From positions 48,877 through 112,876 of the forward strand of contig CALUJO010000005.1 in the NCBI GenBank assembly GCA_944320965.1: DNA of 64,000 nucleotides, in the 5' to 3' direction. Both the position numbers and the translations under genes were made by a program. This document shows, one piece after another, positions 43,481-52,198 of the stretch (within the stretch, counting starts at the first letter, position 1; the number at the start of each line of letters is the position of its first letter). The DNA comes from an uncultured Bacteroidaceae bacterium (lineage in GTDB: Bacteria; Bacteroidota; Bacteroidia; Bacteroidales; Bacteroidaceae). Under the pieces are notes generated by a model. It was not told the DNA's origin and searched no databases. It was given only the letters and a program-made list of their open reading frames with translations.

Positions 43481-44359
43481 TTATTTAATCCAAACCTTGT
43501 CCCCAACAGTCGGTATGTACTCTTCATCCTTATCATTCAGTTTATAAAGTCTGTCAAGTCTTATACCGTATGTCTGTGAAATAGAGTGCATTGAATCTCC
43601 GTCTTTGACTGTGTGATAGGTCTTTTCGCCGTTATATCTTTTATTCTTTTTCTTCAGATATACTATATCGCCTTCCATAAGCGGATATTTGCGGCTAAGG
43701 TCATTGTAGCTTGCAAGCTTTCTTGAGCTGATACCAACATCCTTTCCTATTGATTTGAATGTATCACCGTCCTTGGCACGCACATAGAGCAATCCGTTTG
43801 CTATAAGGATTTCATGCTTGTAAACCTTTTCCTTTTTCTCCCTTGTACTCTTTCTGTCGTATTTGTAGAGCTCGTAATCTTCAATAATCTGAATAAGTTT
43901 TGTGGCATAAGTCGGACTTGTAGCGTATCCTGCTTTTTTAAGCCCTTTGGCCCAACCGCGGTAGTCGGTAATTTTCAGGTCAAAAAGGAATTGATAACGT
44001 TTACCGTTCTTGAGGAATTTTGAATGGTCCTCGTATGACTGGACTGGTGTATAATAGGCACGGAAACATTCGTTTCTTGCGTCATCGTCATGTCTTACCG
44101 AAGGTCCCCGCCATGAAGAACCGCATTTTATGCCAAAGTGATTGTTTGATTTTCTTGCAAGTTCGCTTCTTCCAGCTCCTGATTCAAGAAGTCCCTGCGC
44201 AAGTGTAATACTTGCCGGTATTTTATACTTCTTCATCTGGTCAACGGCAATCTCGTCATATTTGTTTATGTACTCTATATATGTTCTGTTCAATTTTTGT
44301 GCCGAAACATTAAATGCGATGATTGCTGAGACGGCTGCAAGAAATAATCTTTTGTTCAT
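43481..44359 (-). CDS. Exported glucosaminidase with LysM domains
   Basis: Peptidoglycan hydrolase of the GH73 type. The 292 residues start with a signal peptide (ending FNVSA, residue 20), then the glucosaminidase domain from IDKYDEIAVDQMKKYKIPAS with catalytic Glu in LAQGLLESGAGRSELA and NHFGIKCG, through RGWAKGLKKAGYATSPTYA (about 30-165). Two LysM repeats follow, IANGLLYVRAKDGDTFKSIG and YHTVKDGDSMHSISQTYGI, which bind peptidoglycan. It should act in the periplasm in wall remodelling or cell separation. cdd lies 16 bases upstream in the same direction, probably one operon. Confidence 0.92.
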   Translation of the reverse strand: MNKRLFLAAVSAIIAFNVSAQKLNRTYIEYINKYDEIAVDQMKKYKIPASITLAQGLLESGAGRSELARKSNNHFGIKCGSSWRGPSVRHDDDARNECFRAYYTPVQSYEDHSKFLKNGKRYQFLFDLKITDYRGWAKGLKKAGYATSPTYATKLIQIIEDYELYKYDRKSTREKKEKVYKHEILIANGLLYVRAKDGDTFKSIGKDVGISSRKLASYNDLSRKYPLMEGDIVYLKKKNKRYNGEKTYHTVKDGDSMHSISQTYGIRLDRLYKLNDKDEEYIPTVGDKVWIK

Positions 44360-44375
44360 ATTGTGTTTTGTGTTC

Positions 44376-44858
44376 TTATTTGTTTAGGTTTTCAATGCCG
44401 AACGAAAGCGGCAGCAGGTTTTCTACGCCGTTCATTGCATAAATGTTATTGCGTCCGTAGAGAAGTACTCTCATTTTTGTATTGAAGCGCTGTTCTGTTT
44501 CCAGCATGACCTGGCGGCATGCTCCGCAAGGCGGTATTGGGTCGTCAATAAATTCTCCGTTAGTGAAAGCTGCAACAGCAAGGGTTTTCACTGCCTTGTC
44601 CGGTTTGCTTGCGTTTGCATAGAACAGAGTTGTGCGTTCGGCACATATTCCTGACGGATATGCGGCGTTTTCCTGATTGTTTCCTTCAAATATTGTGCCG
44701 TCTTCAAGCAATGCGGCGGCACCTACATTGAATTTTGAATATGGGGTATAGCTTCTTTCGGTAGCTTTCTTTGCACGGTCTATAAGTTCCTTTTCAATGT
44801 CACTCAGTTCATCATACTTATAGACTTCTATTTCGCAGTTTATGGTCAGATGTTTCAT
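44376..44858 (-). CDS. cdd: Cytidine deaminase
   Basis: Pyrimidine salvage enzyme converting cytidine and deoxycytidine to uridine and deoxyuridine. The 160 residues contain the zinc and catalytic set in GICAERTTLFYA (Cys and Glu) and PPCGACRQVMLE (two Cys), after the substrate-binding SKFNVGAAALLEDG and FEGNNQENAAYPSG. The start at 44858 (MKHLTINCE) is preferred; the open frame upstream to 44906 lacks family similarity. Homotetrameric type, cytoplasmic. Confidence 0.93.
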   Translation of the reverse strand: MKHLTINCEIEVYKYDELSDIEKELIDRAKKATERSYTPYSKFNVGAAALLEDGTIFEGNNQENAAYPSGICAERTTLFYANASKPDKAVKTLAVAAFTNGEFIDDPIPPCGACRQVMLETEQRFNTKMRVLLYGRNNIYAMNGVENLLPLSFGIENLNK

Positions 44859-44987
44859 AATACTAAGTTTTAATGATTTATCTGTTTGTTTTCGTAAATA
44901 TAGCATGAAAAAATGAAAAAAACAGCTTTTGCCGCTTAAATATTTGAGGATACAGATTGTGTTTGTTCGGTTGTTGAATCACGCGTG

Positions 44988-45092
44988 CGGCAAACGTTTT
45001 TTATGAGTGAAGCTTTTGTTTTTCAAACCGAAGGCTTTGTTTTTAAAACTGCAAGTTTCGTTTTTATAACCGAAGACTGCGGTTACAGAATA
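44988..45092. repeat. Intergenic array of 21-base tandem units (locus C)
   Basis: Five units in exact 21-base register: 44988-45008, 45009-45029 (GAAGCTTTTGTTTTTCAAAC...), 45030-45050 (GAAGGCTTTGTTTTTAAAAC...), 45051-45071 and 45072-45092. Consensus of the middle three is GAAGnTTTnGTTTTTnnAACC. The first and last units are more divergent. It sits in the 400-base gap between cdd and the endonuclease I gene; apart from this array and the terminator at 45179 I see nothing else there. Confidence 0.7.
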
Positions 45093-45178
45093 ATAGCCGG
45101 GCTTTTTGAATAAGCGACAAATATCTTGGTTTGAGAGAGCAGGGGATAGCGTTTTTTATATCGGAGTGCAGAATAAGA

Positions 45179-45221
45179 AAACGGCGGAACGTGTTGTGTT
45201 CTGTCTTACGTTCCACCGTTT
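45179..45221 (-). terminator. Terminator of the endonuclease I gene
   Basis: Stem AAACGGCGGAACGT (45179-45192) / ACGTTCCACCGTTT (45208-45221), one mismatch, 38 bases beyond the minus-strand stop at 45259. Confidence 0.85.
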
Positions 45222-45258
45222 ATTTTTTATTGTTTTTGCAGCAAGTACCACATTATTA

Positions 45259-46302
45259 TCAGATGCTGAGCTTCTTTATGAAAGTAGACTTGCCTGTGAT
45301 TACTTTTACAATTACAAATCCGCGATTGTTTACCGGTATGATTGCATCGCCAGAGTTTCTCTGCATTTCAATCAGTGAGCCGTTAACCGAGTATATATAT
45401 ATTGTATACTCTTCATCTCCCACAACTTTTATACATCCTTCTTCGCTTGTAATGCTGATTGAGGCGAAATTGTTTTCATCAACTGATGTAGTGCTGAATG
45501 TGAAAGGTACTCCTACCTTGTCTCCCCAGATATATTCAGCAAGTTGAGGGTAGTCTATGAACGGATTGCGGTTATGTTGCCAGTTCTTGTAAATCTCGTT
45601 GTTTCTGTTTATCTCTTTTTCACTGACAGGGTCTTGTCTGTGCCATTTAAGCAATAGGTTTATTGCCCATGTCTTATATGCCGGATATTTGTTTCCGGCA
45701 AGCATTTCAGAACTGAATGAAGAAAACTTGTCTTCATAGCATGTTGCCATGTAGAAGTATGAGCGGGCAAAGTCGCCTTTGTATTCGTCATCCGGTTCAA
45801 ATACAGTGCCTGAATATCCTGGGAAAGTAGATTTCCCTAACTTTCCGAGGGCTTTTGATGACAAGCTTTTTCCTCCATCGCATTCTCCAAACGGATAGTT
45901 TCCTCTTTGTCCGTTAACTTTTCCGTCAGTAGGATATAAATGAAATATATCATTGTGCATAGGCTCTGCTTTATTAAACCAACTTTTAGGAAAAGAATGT
46001 TCTCGGTTATAGCAGTCACCTACGTTACTATAATTGCCGCACTGGTCTTCACCAAAGTAGAATTTGCATGTTGAATACATATCCCACACTGTTCCATCTG
46101 GGCGTCTGTCAGTTTTTTTAAAAGCTGTCCATAATCCATCGTAGCCAATATCCTTATGACTTTTTATTATATTAAACAATTCTGTTTTAAGCTCCCTATC
46201 TTCCAATCCTTCAATACCATCATAATAGCCTGCCGGTGCCTGAGCCATCATTGCAGGGACAAAGGCTATTAGTGAAAGGAAAAATGATGTAAATTTTTTC
46301 AT
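45259..46302 (-). CDS. Exported endonuclease I family nuclease with C-terminal sorting-like domain
   Basis: A 347-residue secreted non-specific DNase of the EndA/NucM type. After the signal peptide (ending MMAQ, residue 20) comes the nuclease domain with the beta-beta-alpha metal motif NREHSFPKSWF (near 103-113) and the downstream HNDIFHLYPTDGKVNGQRGN and SYFYMATCYED. The last 75 residues form a separate beta domain (ISITSEEGCIKVVGDEEYTI to STFIKKLSI) that looks like a type IX-style sorting domain, with VYSVNGSLI-like strands. It probably degrades extracellular DNA for nucleotide or phosphate supply. tsaD lies 21 bases upstream in the same direction. Confidence 0.85.
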   Translation of the reverse strand: MKKFTSFFLSLIAFVPAMMAQAPAGYYDGIEGLEDRELKTELFNIIKSHKDIGYDGLWTAFKKTDRRPDGTVWDMYSTCKFYFGEDQCGNYSNVGDCYNREHSFPKSWFNKAEPMHNDIFHLYPTDGKVNGQRGNYPFGECDGGKSLSSKALGKLGKSTFPGYSGTVFEPDDEYKGDFARSYFYMATCYEDKFSSFSSEMLAGNKYPAYKTWAINLLLKWHRQDPVSEKEINRNNEIYKNWQHNRNPFIDYPQLAEYIWGDKVGVPFTFSTTSVDENNFASISITSEEGCIKVVGDEEYTIYIYSVNGSLIEMQRNSGDAIIPVNNRGFVIVKVITGKSTFIKKLSI

Positions 46303-46323
46303 TGTATTTTATTTTTAAAGTTT

Positions 46324-47343
46324 TTATTTCAATGTAACTCTTGAATATGCCGGTAATGAAATGTCGCAGAAGTCGCCTTTAAGATATTTGTAATATCCTG
46401 TTATGGCAACCATTGCTGCGTTATCTGTAGTATATCCGAATTTTGGGATATAAATGTTCCATCCGTACTTCTTTGAATATTCACGGAAAGCGTTGCGCAA
46501 ACCGTTATTTGCTGATACGCCTCCTGCGACTGCAATTTCCTTTATTTTCAGGTCTTTTGCAACCTTGTGAAGCTTTGACATAAGTATGTCAACCACGGTC
46601 TTTTCAAGTGATGCCGCAAGGTCTTCCTTGTTGTGCTCAATGAAATCAGGGTCTTCCTTCATCCAGTCGCGCAAAGAGTAGAGGAATGATGTTTTCAATC
46701 CGCTGAAACTGTAATCGTATCCTGGAATCTGTGGTTTGCTGAAGTGGAATCTTTCAGGATTTCCCTGTCTTGCAAGGCGGTCAATTATTGGTCCGCCAGG
46801 GTAGCCCAGTCCCATTACTTTTGAGCATTTGTCAATTGCTTCGCCGGCAGCATCGTCAATTGTCTGTCCAAGCACTTCCATGTCGTCAAAGTCCTTGACA
46901 ATTATAATCTGTGAGTTTCCTCCCGAAACGAGCAGACACAGGAAAGGGAACTTTGGCTGTTCACGTTCCTCATCATCCTTTATGAAATGTGCAAGTACAT
47001 GCGCCTGAAGATGATTGACGTCAACCATAGGAATATTGAGCGAGCGTGCAAATCCCTTTGCAAAAGAAACTCCGACAAGCAGAGAGCCCATAAGTCCCGG
47101 ACCGCGTGTAAAGGCTACGGCATTCAGGTCTTCCTTGCTTACTCCGGCATGTTTCAGGGCTTCGCTTACTACCGGAACTATATTTTGCTGGTGAGCCCTT
47201 GATGCAAGTTCGGGAACAACACCGCCGTATGCTTCGTGCACAGCCTGACTGGCAACAACATTTGACAGCAGTACTCCGTCTTTTATGACAGCTGCCGATG
47301 TATCATCACATGATGATTCTATACCTAAAATTATTGCACTCAT
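46324..47343 (-). CDS. tsaD: tRNA N6-adenosine threonylcarbamoyltransferase
   Basis: Catalytic subunit of the t6A37 tRNA modification complex with TsaB and TsaE. The 339 residues have the ASKHA fold signatures LGIESSCDDTSAAVI, SRAHQQNIVPVV, AFTRGPGLMGSLLVG and VNHLQAHVLAH with the two metal-binding histidines, FLCLLVSGGNSQI, and AVAGGVSANNGLR and YTTDNAAMVAITG. Normal length, cytoplasmic. The endonuclease I gene follows after 21 bases with no functional link obvious. Confidence 0.96.
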   Translation of the reverse strand: MSAIILGIESSCDDTSAAVIKDGVLLSNVVASQAVHEAYGGVVPELASRAHQQNIVPVVSEALKHAGVSKEDLNAVAFTRGPGLMGSLLVGVSFAKGFARSLNIPMVDVNHLQAHVLAHFIKDDEEREQPKFPFLCLLVSGGNSQIIIVKDFDDMEVLGQTIDDAAGEAIDKCSKVMGLGYPGGPIIDRLARQGNPERFHFSKPQIPGYDYSFSGLKTSFLYSLRDWMKEDPDFIEHNKEDLAASLEKTVVDILMSKLHKVAKDLKIKEIAVAGGVSANNGLRNAFREYSKKYGWNIYIPKFGYTTDNAAMVAITGYYKYLKGDFCDISLPAYSRVTLK

Positions 47344-47417
47344 AACTAATTCTGTAAAATGGGTTTCAAAGTTAATGCTTTTTTCTGTATCTTAGTGCGC
47401 CTTAAAGTAAATTAATA

Positions 47418-48407
47418 ATGAAACATTGCTTATCCTTTTTATTGATGCTGGCGGTTTCGGCATCAGTATTTGCCCAGAAAAGAATCTTTGGTGATATAAA
47501 TACCGACGCGCTTGTTGCACATGTCGGGTTCCTTGCGTCCGACAATCTTATGGGACGCAAGGCAGGAACTGTTCACGGCGGTGCTGCTGCCGACTATATA
47601 GTTTCATGCCTGCGCCAGTATGGGGTGAAGCCTTTTTATGATGATTACCGTTGTCCGTTCTCAGCCTATCGCAATGAAAGGGGGAAGGCCGGATACTGGG
47701 AAGTGAATGCAGACTCAGTCCGGGCAATGTCTGCAAGATGTCATCGCAGACTTGATATGAATAATGTGATAGGATATATTGAAGGAAAGGACACTGCGGA
47801 GTATGTAATTATTGGGGCGCACTTTGACCATCTTGGAACGGATGAAACTCTTGTCGGAGACAAGATATACAACGGGGCTGACGATAATGCTTCGGGCGTG
47901 GCTGCGCTGCTTGAAATTGCCCGCAATTTTGCTGCATCCGGTATAAAACCTGACCGTACAATAATATTTGCGTTCTGGGACGGAGAGGAAATAGGACTGC
48001 TCGGTTCAAGGGCTTTCGCACAGAATTTTGAAATGTCCAAGGTAAAAGGATATATAAATTTCGACATGATCGGGCGTACTACATATAACAAGACAAGAGA
48101 ACATGTGGTCTATTTTTATGAAAAAGGATATGAGCAGTTCCGGAAATGGCAGGAAGAGTATATAAAGGAATATGGCCTTGAACTGAAACCTGACTACCGT
48201 GCTGTCAGCAGATTGAAATCAGGAGGTGACAATGCCACTTTTGCGTTGTACGGAGTTCCTGTCATCTGGTATCATACCGATGGGCATCCGGATTATCATC
48301 AGCCTTCCGACCATGCCGACAAAATAGACTATCAGAAAATGAAGGATATTGCCTTTTCTGCGATGATTAATCTTTACAGAATGTCATCAAAGGATTTTTT
48401 TGAATGA
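47418..48407 (+). CDS. Exported M28 family zinc peptidase
   Basis: Secreted aminopeptidase or glutaminyl-cyclase-like member of M28. The 329 residues start with a signal peptide (MKHCLSFLLMLAVSASVFAQ). The two zinc sites are complete: GAHFDHLG (His), YNGADDNASGVAALLEIA (Asp), WDGEEIGLLGS (catalytic Glu pair), NFDMIGRT (Asp) and HQPSDHADKIDY (His). A protease-associated insert is absent, making it a compact form. Divergent from tsaD. Probably periplasmic peptide processing. Confidence 0.92.
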   Translation: MKHCLSFLLMLAVSASVFAQKRIFGDINTDALVAHVGFLASDNLMGRKAGTVHGGAAADYIVSCLRQYGVKPFYDDYRCPFSAYRNERGKAGYWEVNADSVRAMSARCHRRLDMNNVIGYIEGKDTAEYVIIGAHFDHLGTDETLVGDKIYNGADDNASGVAALLEIARNFAASGIKPDRTIIFAFWDGEEIGLLGSRAFAQNFEMSKVKGYINFDMIGRTTYNKTREHVVYFYEKGYEQFRKWQEEYIKEYGLELKPDYRAVSRLKSGGDNATFALYGVPVIWYHTDGHPDYHQPSDHADKIDYQKMKDIAFSAMINLYRMSSKDFFE

Positions 48408-48574
48408 ATAAAATAAAACCGATTATATGTAATTGTCCTATAATGTGAGTATTAACTCATTTATTATTTTATGATTAACAGAGTTTATTAAAACTTAAAA
48501 TATTTAGTAAATACTTGTCATTGTTTTGGATATTGTGTTACTTTGCAATAATAAATGATAAATAGAGAGATTTT

Positions 48575-49969
48575 ATGACTATTGCTATTGTTGCCGTGTT
48601 TTTGATCGGCTATTTCTTTATCGCGACCGAGGGGGTCGTTAAAGTAAACAAAAGCGCGACCGCTTTGTTTATGTGTGTTGTTTGTTGGGTGCTGTATATG
48701 GCAGGCAGTATGGAGTTTCTGCCCATTATGCATGGAGATGAATTTAATGCCCTTGTTTCCTCAACCGATGCTGCAAGTCTGACTCAGCAAATCAGAAACT
48801 TTATTTCCAGCGATGTATTGCTTGATCATCTTGGAGATACCTGTGAAACAATTTTCTTCCTTATGGGAGCCATGACAATTGTTGAAATTGTTGACTCTAA
48901 CGGAGGTTTTAATTTTGTACGTGACCGTCTTTCTACACGCAGCAAAAAGGCTTTGTTGTGGAGAGTAGTGTTTATAACATTCTTCTTGTCAGCAGTACTT
49001 GATAACCTTACAACCAGTTTGGTTATGATTATGGTTTTGCGCAAGCTTGTTCCGGAAAGAAAAGACCGTTTGATATATGCAGCTATGGTGATTCTTGCTG
49101 CAAACAGTGGTGGTGCGTTCTCTCCTATAGGTGATGTTACAACAATCATGCTTTGGATTAAGGGAAACATTACTTCTGCCGGTATTCTGAAAGAGGTATT
49201 CCTTCCTGCAATAATTTCAGTTATTGTTCCTGCCTTCCTTATAAGTTTCCAGCTCAAGGGCGAACTTGGCGAACCGGAGGATGCAGAAGAAAACAAAGCT
49301 GTTTCTTATTTCACACGCCGTCAGCGTGCAATGGTATTCTTTGTAGGTGTGGGCGGTCTTGTAATGGTTCCTGTATTCCGCAGTATGACAGGTCTTCCTC
49401 CTTTTATGGGTGTACTTTTCGCACTTTCAATATTGTGGGTTATGATTGAACTATTCCTTAAGAAAGTTCCTGAAAAAGAATCTATGAGTCACCGTGTAAG
49501 TGATATCCTGCACAAAATAGATATTAGTACGCTTTTGTTCTTCCTTGGTATATTGATGACAGTTGCAGTATTGCAGGAAATCGGTGTATTGAAGACTTTC
49601 GGTGAATGGCTTGACAATGCTTCAAACAGCAATGCTTATCTGATAACAGGTATAATTGGTCTTGTATCATCAATTATAGATAACGTTCCTCTTGTTGCAA
49701 GCTGTATCGGTATGTATGATATCGCTCCGGCAACAGCAGGCGCAGAATTTGCAAACTTCATGGTTGACGGACAGTTCTGGCAGCTGCTTGCTTTCTGTGC
49801 AGGTACAGGAGGTAGTATTCTTATTATAGGTAGTGCTGCCGGTGTTGCAGTTATGGGACTTGAAGACATTTCATTCGGATGGTATCTGAAGAAAATATCT
49901 TGGGTTGCACTTGCCGGATACCTTGCAGGAGTAATTGTTTACTGGTTGCAGGTTACTTATATATTCTGA
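48575..49969 (+). CDS. nhaD: NhaD-type Na+/H+ antiporter
   Basis: Inner-membrane antiporter of the ion-transporter (ArsB/NhaD) superfamily. The 464 residues have about twelve membrane segments, the IATEGVVKVNKSATALFM N-terminal helix, FLMGAMTIVEIVDSNGGF, SAVLDNLTTSLVM with the conserved Asp-Asn-Leu-Thr, AANSGGAFSPIGDVTTIML and the repeat SIIDNVPLVASCIGM in the second half. It stands alone with its own start site and the terminator at 49999. With NhaA and Rnf in the same window it points to a Na+ cycle. Confidence 0.93.
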   Translation: MTIAIVAVFLIGYFFIATEGVVKVNKSATALFMCVVCWVLYMAGSMEFLPIMHGDEFNALVSSTDAASLTQQIRNFISSDVLLDHLGDTCETIFFLMGAMTIVEIVDSNGGFNFVRDRLSTRSKKALLWRVVFITFFLSAVLDNLTTSLVMIMVLRKLVPERKDRLIYAAMVILAANSGGAFSPIGDVTTIMLWIKGNITSAGILKEVFLPAIISVIVPAFLISFQLKGELGEPEDAEENKAVSYFTRRQRAMVFFVGVGGLVMVPVFRSMTGLPPFMGVLFALSILWVMIELFLKKVPEKESMSHRVSDILHKIDISTLLFFLGILMTVAVLQEIGVLKTFGEWLDNASNSNAYLITGIIGLVSSIIDNVPLVASCIGMYDIAPATAGAEFANFMVDGQFWQLLAFCAGTGGSILIIGSAAGVAVMGLEDISFGWYLKKISWVALAGYLAGVIVYWLQVTYIF

Positions 49970-49998
49970 CAATAATATACAAACAGAATATTATATTG

Positions 49999-50025
49999 AA
50001 GGCTGCCGCATTATGCGGCAGCCTT
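49999..50025 (+). terminator. Terminator of nhaD
   Basis: Perfect eleven-base stem AAGGCTGCCGC / GCGGCAGCCTT with a five-base loop, then TATTTTT. Between this and the next terminator at 50287, about 260 bases hold no feature I can name. Confidence 0.92.
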
Positions 50026-50286
50026 TATTTTTGCTGTTATATGTGCTGTATGCAAGTCATAGTAGTTGCCTGTGTATTTGTATTCATTGGACTGTTTCTT
50101 TGATTACATGTGGTTAGAATACGGTTATACGTGATTGTGAAAAATATATTAGATGGTGGAATAGCAGAGTGATTTTTCTTGTATTGCTGAGTGACATTTA
50201 TGTTATATAAGTGTATGTCTTTGGTTTGTCTTATACTGTTTTGATTTGTTTCCTGTATGCCTTGATTTGTTCTTTCAATACAATAA

Positions 50287-50322
50287 AAAAGCCGGGCTAC
50301 ATTATTGGGCAGCCCGGCTTTT
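50287..50322 (-). terminator. Terminator of the DUF5689 lipoprotein gene
   Basis: Perfect twelve-base stem AAAAGCCGGGCT / AGCCCGGCTTTT with a twelve-base loop, 22 bases beyond the minus-strand stop at 50345. Confidence 0.92.
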
Positions 50323-50344
50323 AGTGTTTATACCGTTTTATATG

Positions 50345-52171
50345 TTATTTCACGATAAAGTCTTTTACTTCCCATGTAGGTGCATCTGCATCACCGCATT
50401 TGTAACGGAATCCTACATAAACCTTTTCGGCAACAGGAAGATTAATCATTCCTGAGCTGATAAAGCTCCAGCTATCCTTTGACGGATATTCTATTGTAAC
50501 TTCCTGCCAGTCTGCTTCATTAATGTCACCGCCGTTATAAGTAGTAGAAACATATACTTTACATGAAGCCTTTCTGTTTTCATCATTCTTTGCAAAATTT
50601 ATAGCATGTTTGAATGTAAGGATTGTATTCTGCTTTGAAATGTTCAATGCAGGAGAAATCAGCCAGTCTTCGTTAGGATAGTTCTGACCGCTTCCGTATC
50701 CGCTTACTTTCATATATCCATAGCTGTCATGTCTCCAAGTATAGTTACCGAGAATGTTCTTTATTGTGAAGTCTCCCTGTCCGTCAGCAAATGATTCATA
50801 GAACAGAGCATCTGATGTATCGTCCATATCCTTGATTATTTCACCTTCGCCCTCGGCAACAACAAAGTTCCTTACTTCCCATGTTGAACCTTTTGTCTTT
50901 GTACTTGTATGGCGTAGTGCGAAAACAACACCGTTTGCAAGGTATTTTTCAGGAACAATTACTTTTCCTGACTTATAGAAATCAAATGAAGAACCGTCTG
51001 CCTGGTAAATAGGAAGCACTTCCCATGTTGCAGATTTAATATCACCCTTAAAGTTGTTTGAAACGAGCAGCTGGTGCTGTTTTGCTATATTCTTTAAGTC
51101 TGCATAGTTGATTGCGTGTTCAAATATAACAAATGCGTTTTCAGATGCAGAAAGATCTACAGGAGCTGAAACAAGATATGTCACAGCATCTACATTTTTC
51201 CCGTCAACATATCCTTTAACCATTGCCGAACTATAGTCAATAGTCCATTCAAGTTTTGTTTCTTTGCTTTCGTCTGCATAGCTTGTAAATCCTCCCAAAT
51301 CAGAAGCAAATGTTTCGTTTACATAACTTTTTACCAAGTCAACGAAATCAAAATCAGTAAGGTCTTCAACAGTTCTTGCTGTTATCTGCCATTCTCCTCT
51401 GTATATTGTAAGAATACCTTTGAACTTACCTTTTCCGTCAGGCAGTGGCATTGATGCAAGTCCTGAACCGTAACGGCTTGTTCTTACAGTAACTTCTGTA
51501 TCATCGTCAAAATACATTGTTTTGCTTTCAGTACCTGCTTCAGATGCAAGGTAGTTGGCAAATGTATATATTCCCGGCATATCAAAGTGTACGTTTTCAA
51601 GAGAAACCAGTTTGCCTATATATTCTTCCTTGAACTGGTTGGCGCTTGTTATAACGACTGGTGCAGGTATCTTTTCAGGAGTAGCGCTTCCTATTTTTGT
51701 GTGATGTGCATCCCATACGAAAGGAGACATACGTCCTATTTTCTGTTTGCCGCTTGAATCTGTATATACAGCACCGATTTGTGCCATGCCTCCGTATCCT
51801 CCGATATAAAGTCCTTTACAGTCAATTGCCAGTTCCTGACCGACATGGAAGTTTGTATTCATGTTGTTACCGTCAATAGAGATACATATACCTCCTGTCT
51901 CGTCCTGAACGAACAGCTGTTTGTAGATGTTTCCGCTTTCATCATTACCTACAACAACACCTCTGATAAGAGCATCCTCTTCAATCAGTTGGTAGCCATC
52001 GCTTGATATAACGCTTTTATATTTGTCTTTCAACTCCTTAATAGTTGAAGAGGCTGTAATACCTGAGCCGTCATTGTCGTTTATGACAGGCGCATCATGC
52101 TTGTCCATACATGAAGTGGGAACAAACATTACCGAGAGTATCGGCAGTATGTAATATATTAATTTCTTCAT
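50345..52171 (-). CDS. DUF5689 (OB-fold) surface lipoprotein
   Basis: A 608-residue lipoprotein with lipobox VPTSC (Cys near 21). The N-terminal domain (about 30-270: ISSDGYQLIEEDALIRGVVV, KQLFVQDETGGICISIDGNN, LAIDCKGLYIGGYGGMAQIG) is the OB-like DUF5689 fold that also occurs fused to extracellular nucleases. Two choice-of-anchor-J-like jelly-roll domains follow, with matching ends KGSTWEVRNFVVA and APTWEVKDFIVK. It lies 27 bases after the TonB-dependent receptor, occupying the place a SusD protein would have in a nutrient uptake pair but unrelated to SusD. It may capture nucleic acid or another polymer; this is inference. Confidence 0.8.
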   Translation of the reverse strand: MKKLIYYILPILSVMFVPTSCMDKHDAPVINDNDGSGITASSTIKELKDKYKSVISSDGYQLIEEDALIRGVVVGNDESGNIYKQLFVQDETGGICISIDGNNMNTNFHVGQELAIDCKGLYIGGYGGMAQIGAVYTDSSGKQKIGRMSPFVWDAHHTKIGSATPEKIPAPVVITSANQFKEEYIGKLVSLENVHFDMPGIYTFANYLASEAGTESKTMYFDDDTEVTVRTSRYGSGLASMPLPDGKGKFKGILTIYRGEWQITARTVEDLTDFDFVDLVKSYVNETFASDLGGFTSYADESKETKLEWTIDYSSAMVKGYVDGKNVDAVTYLVSAPVDLSASENAFVIFEHAINYADLKNIAKQHQLLVSNNFKGDIKSATWEVLPIYQADGSSFDFYKSGKVIVPEKYLANGVVFALRHTSTKTKGSTWEVRNFVVAEGEGEIIKDMDDTSDALFYESFADGQGDFTIKNILGNYTWRHDSYGYMKVSGYGSGQNYPNEDWLISPALNISKQNTILTFKHAINFAKNDENRKASCKVYVSTTYNGGDINEADWQEVTIEYPSKDSWSFISSGMINLPVAEKVYVGFRYKCGDADAPTWEVKDFIVK

Positions 52172-52198
52172 ATATCTTTTAATATTAAAGTGTTTTTG

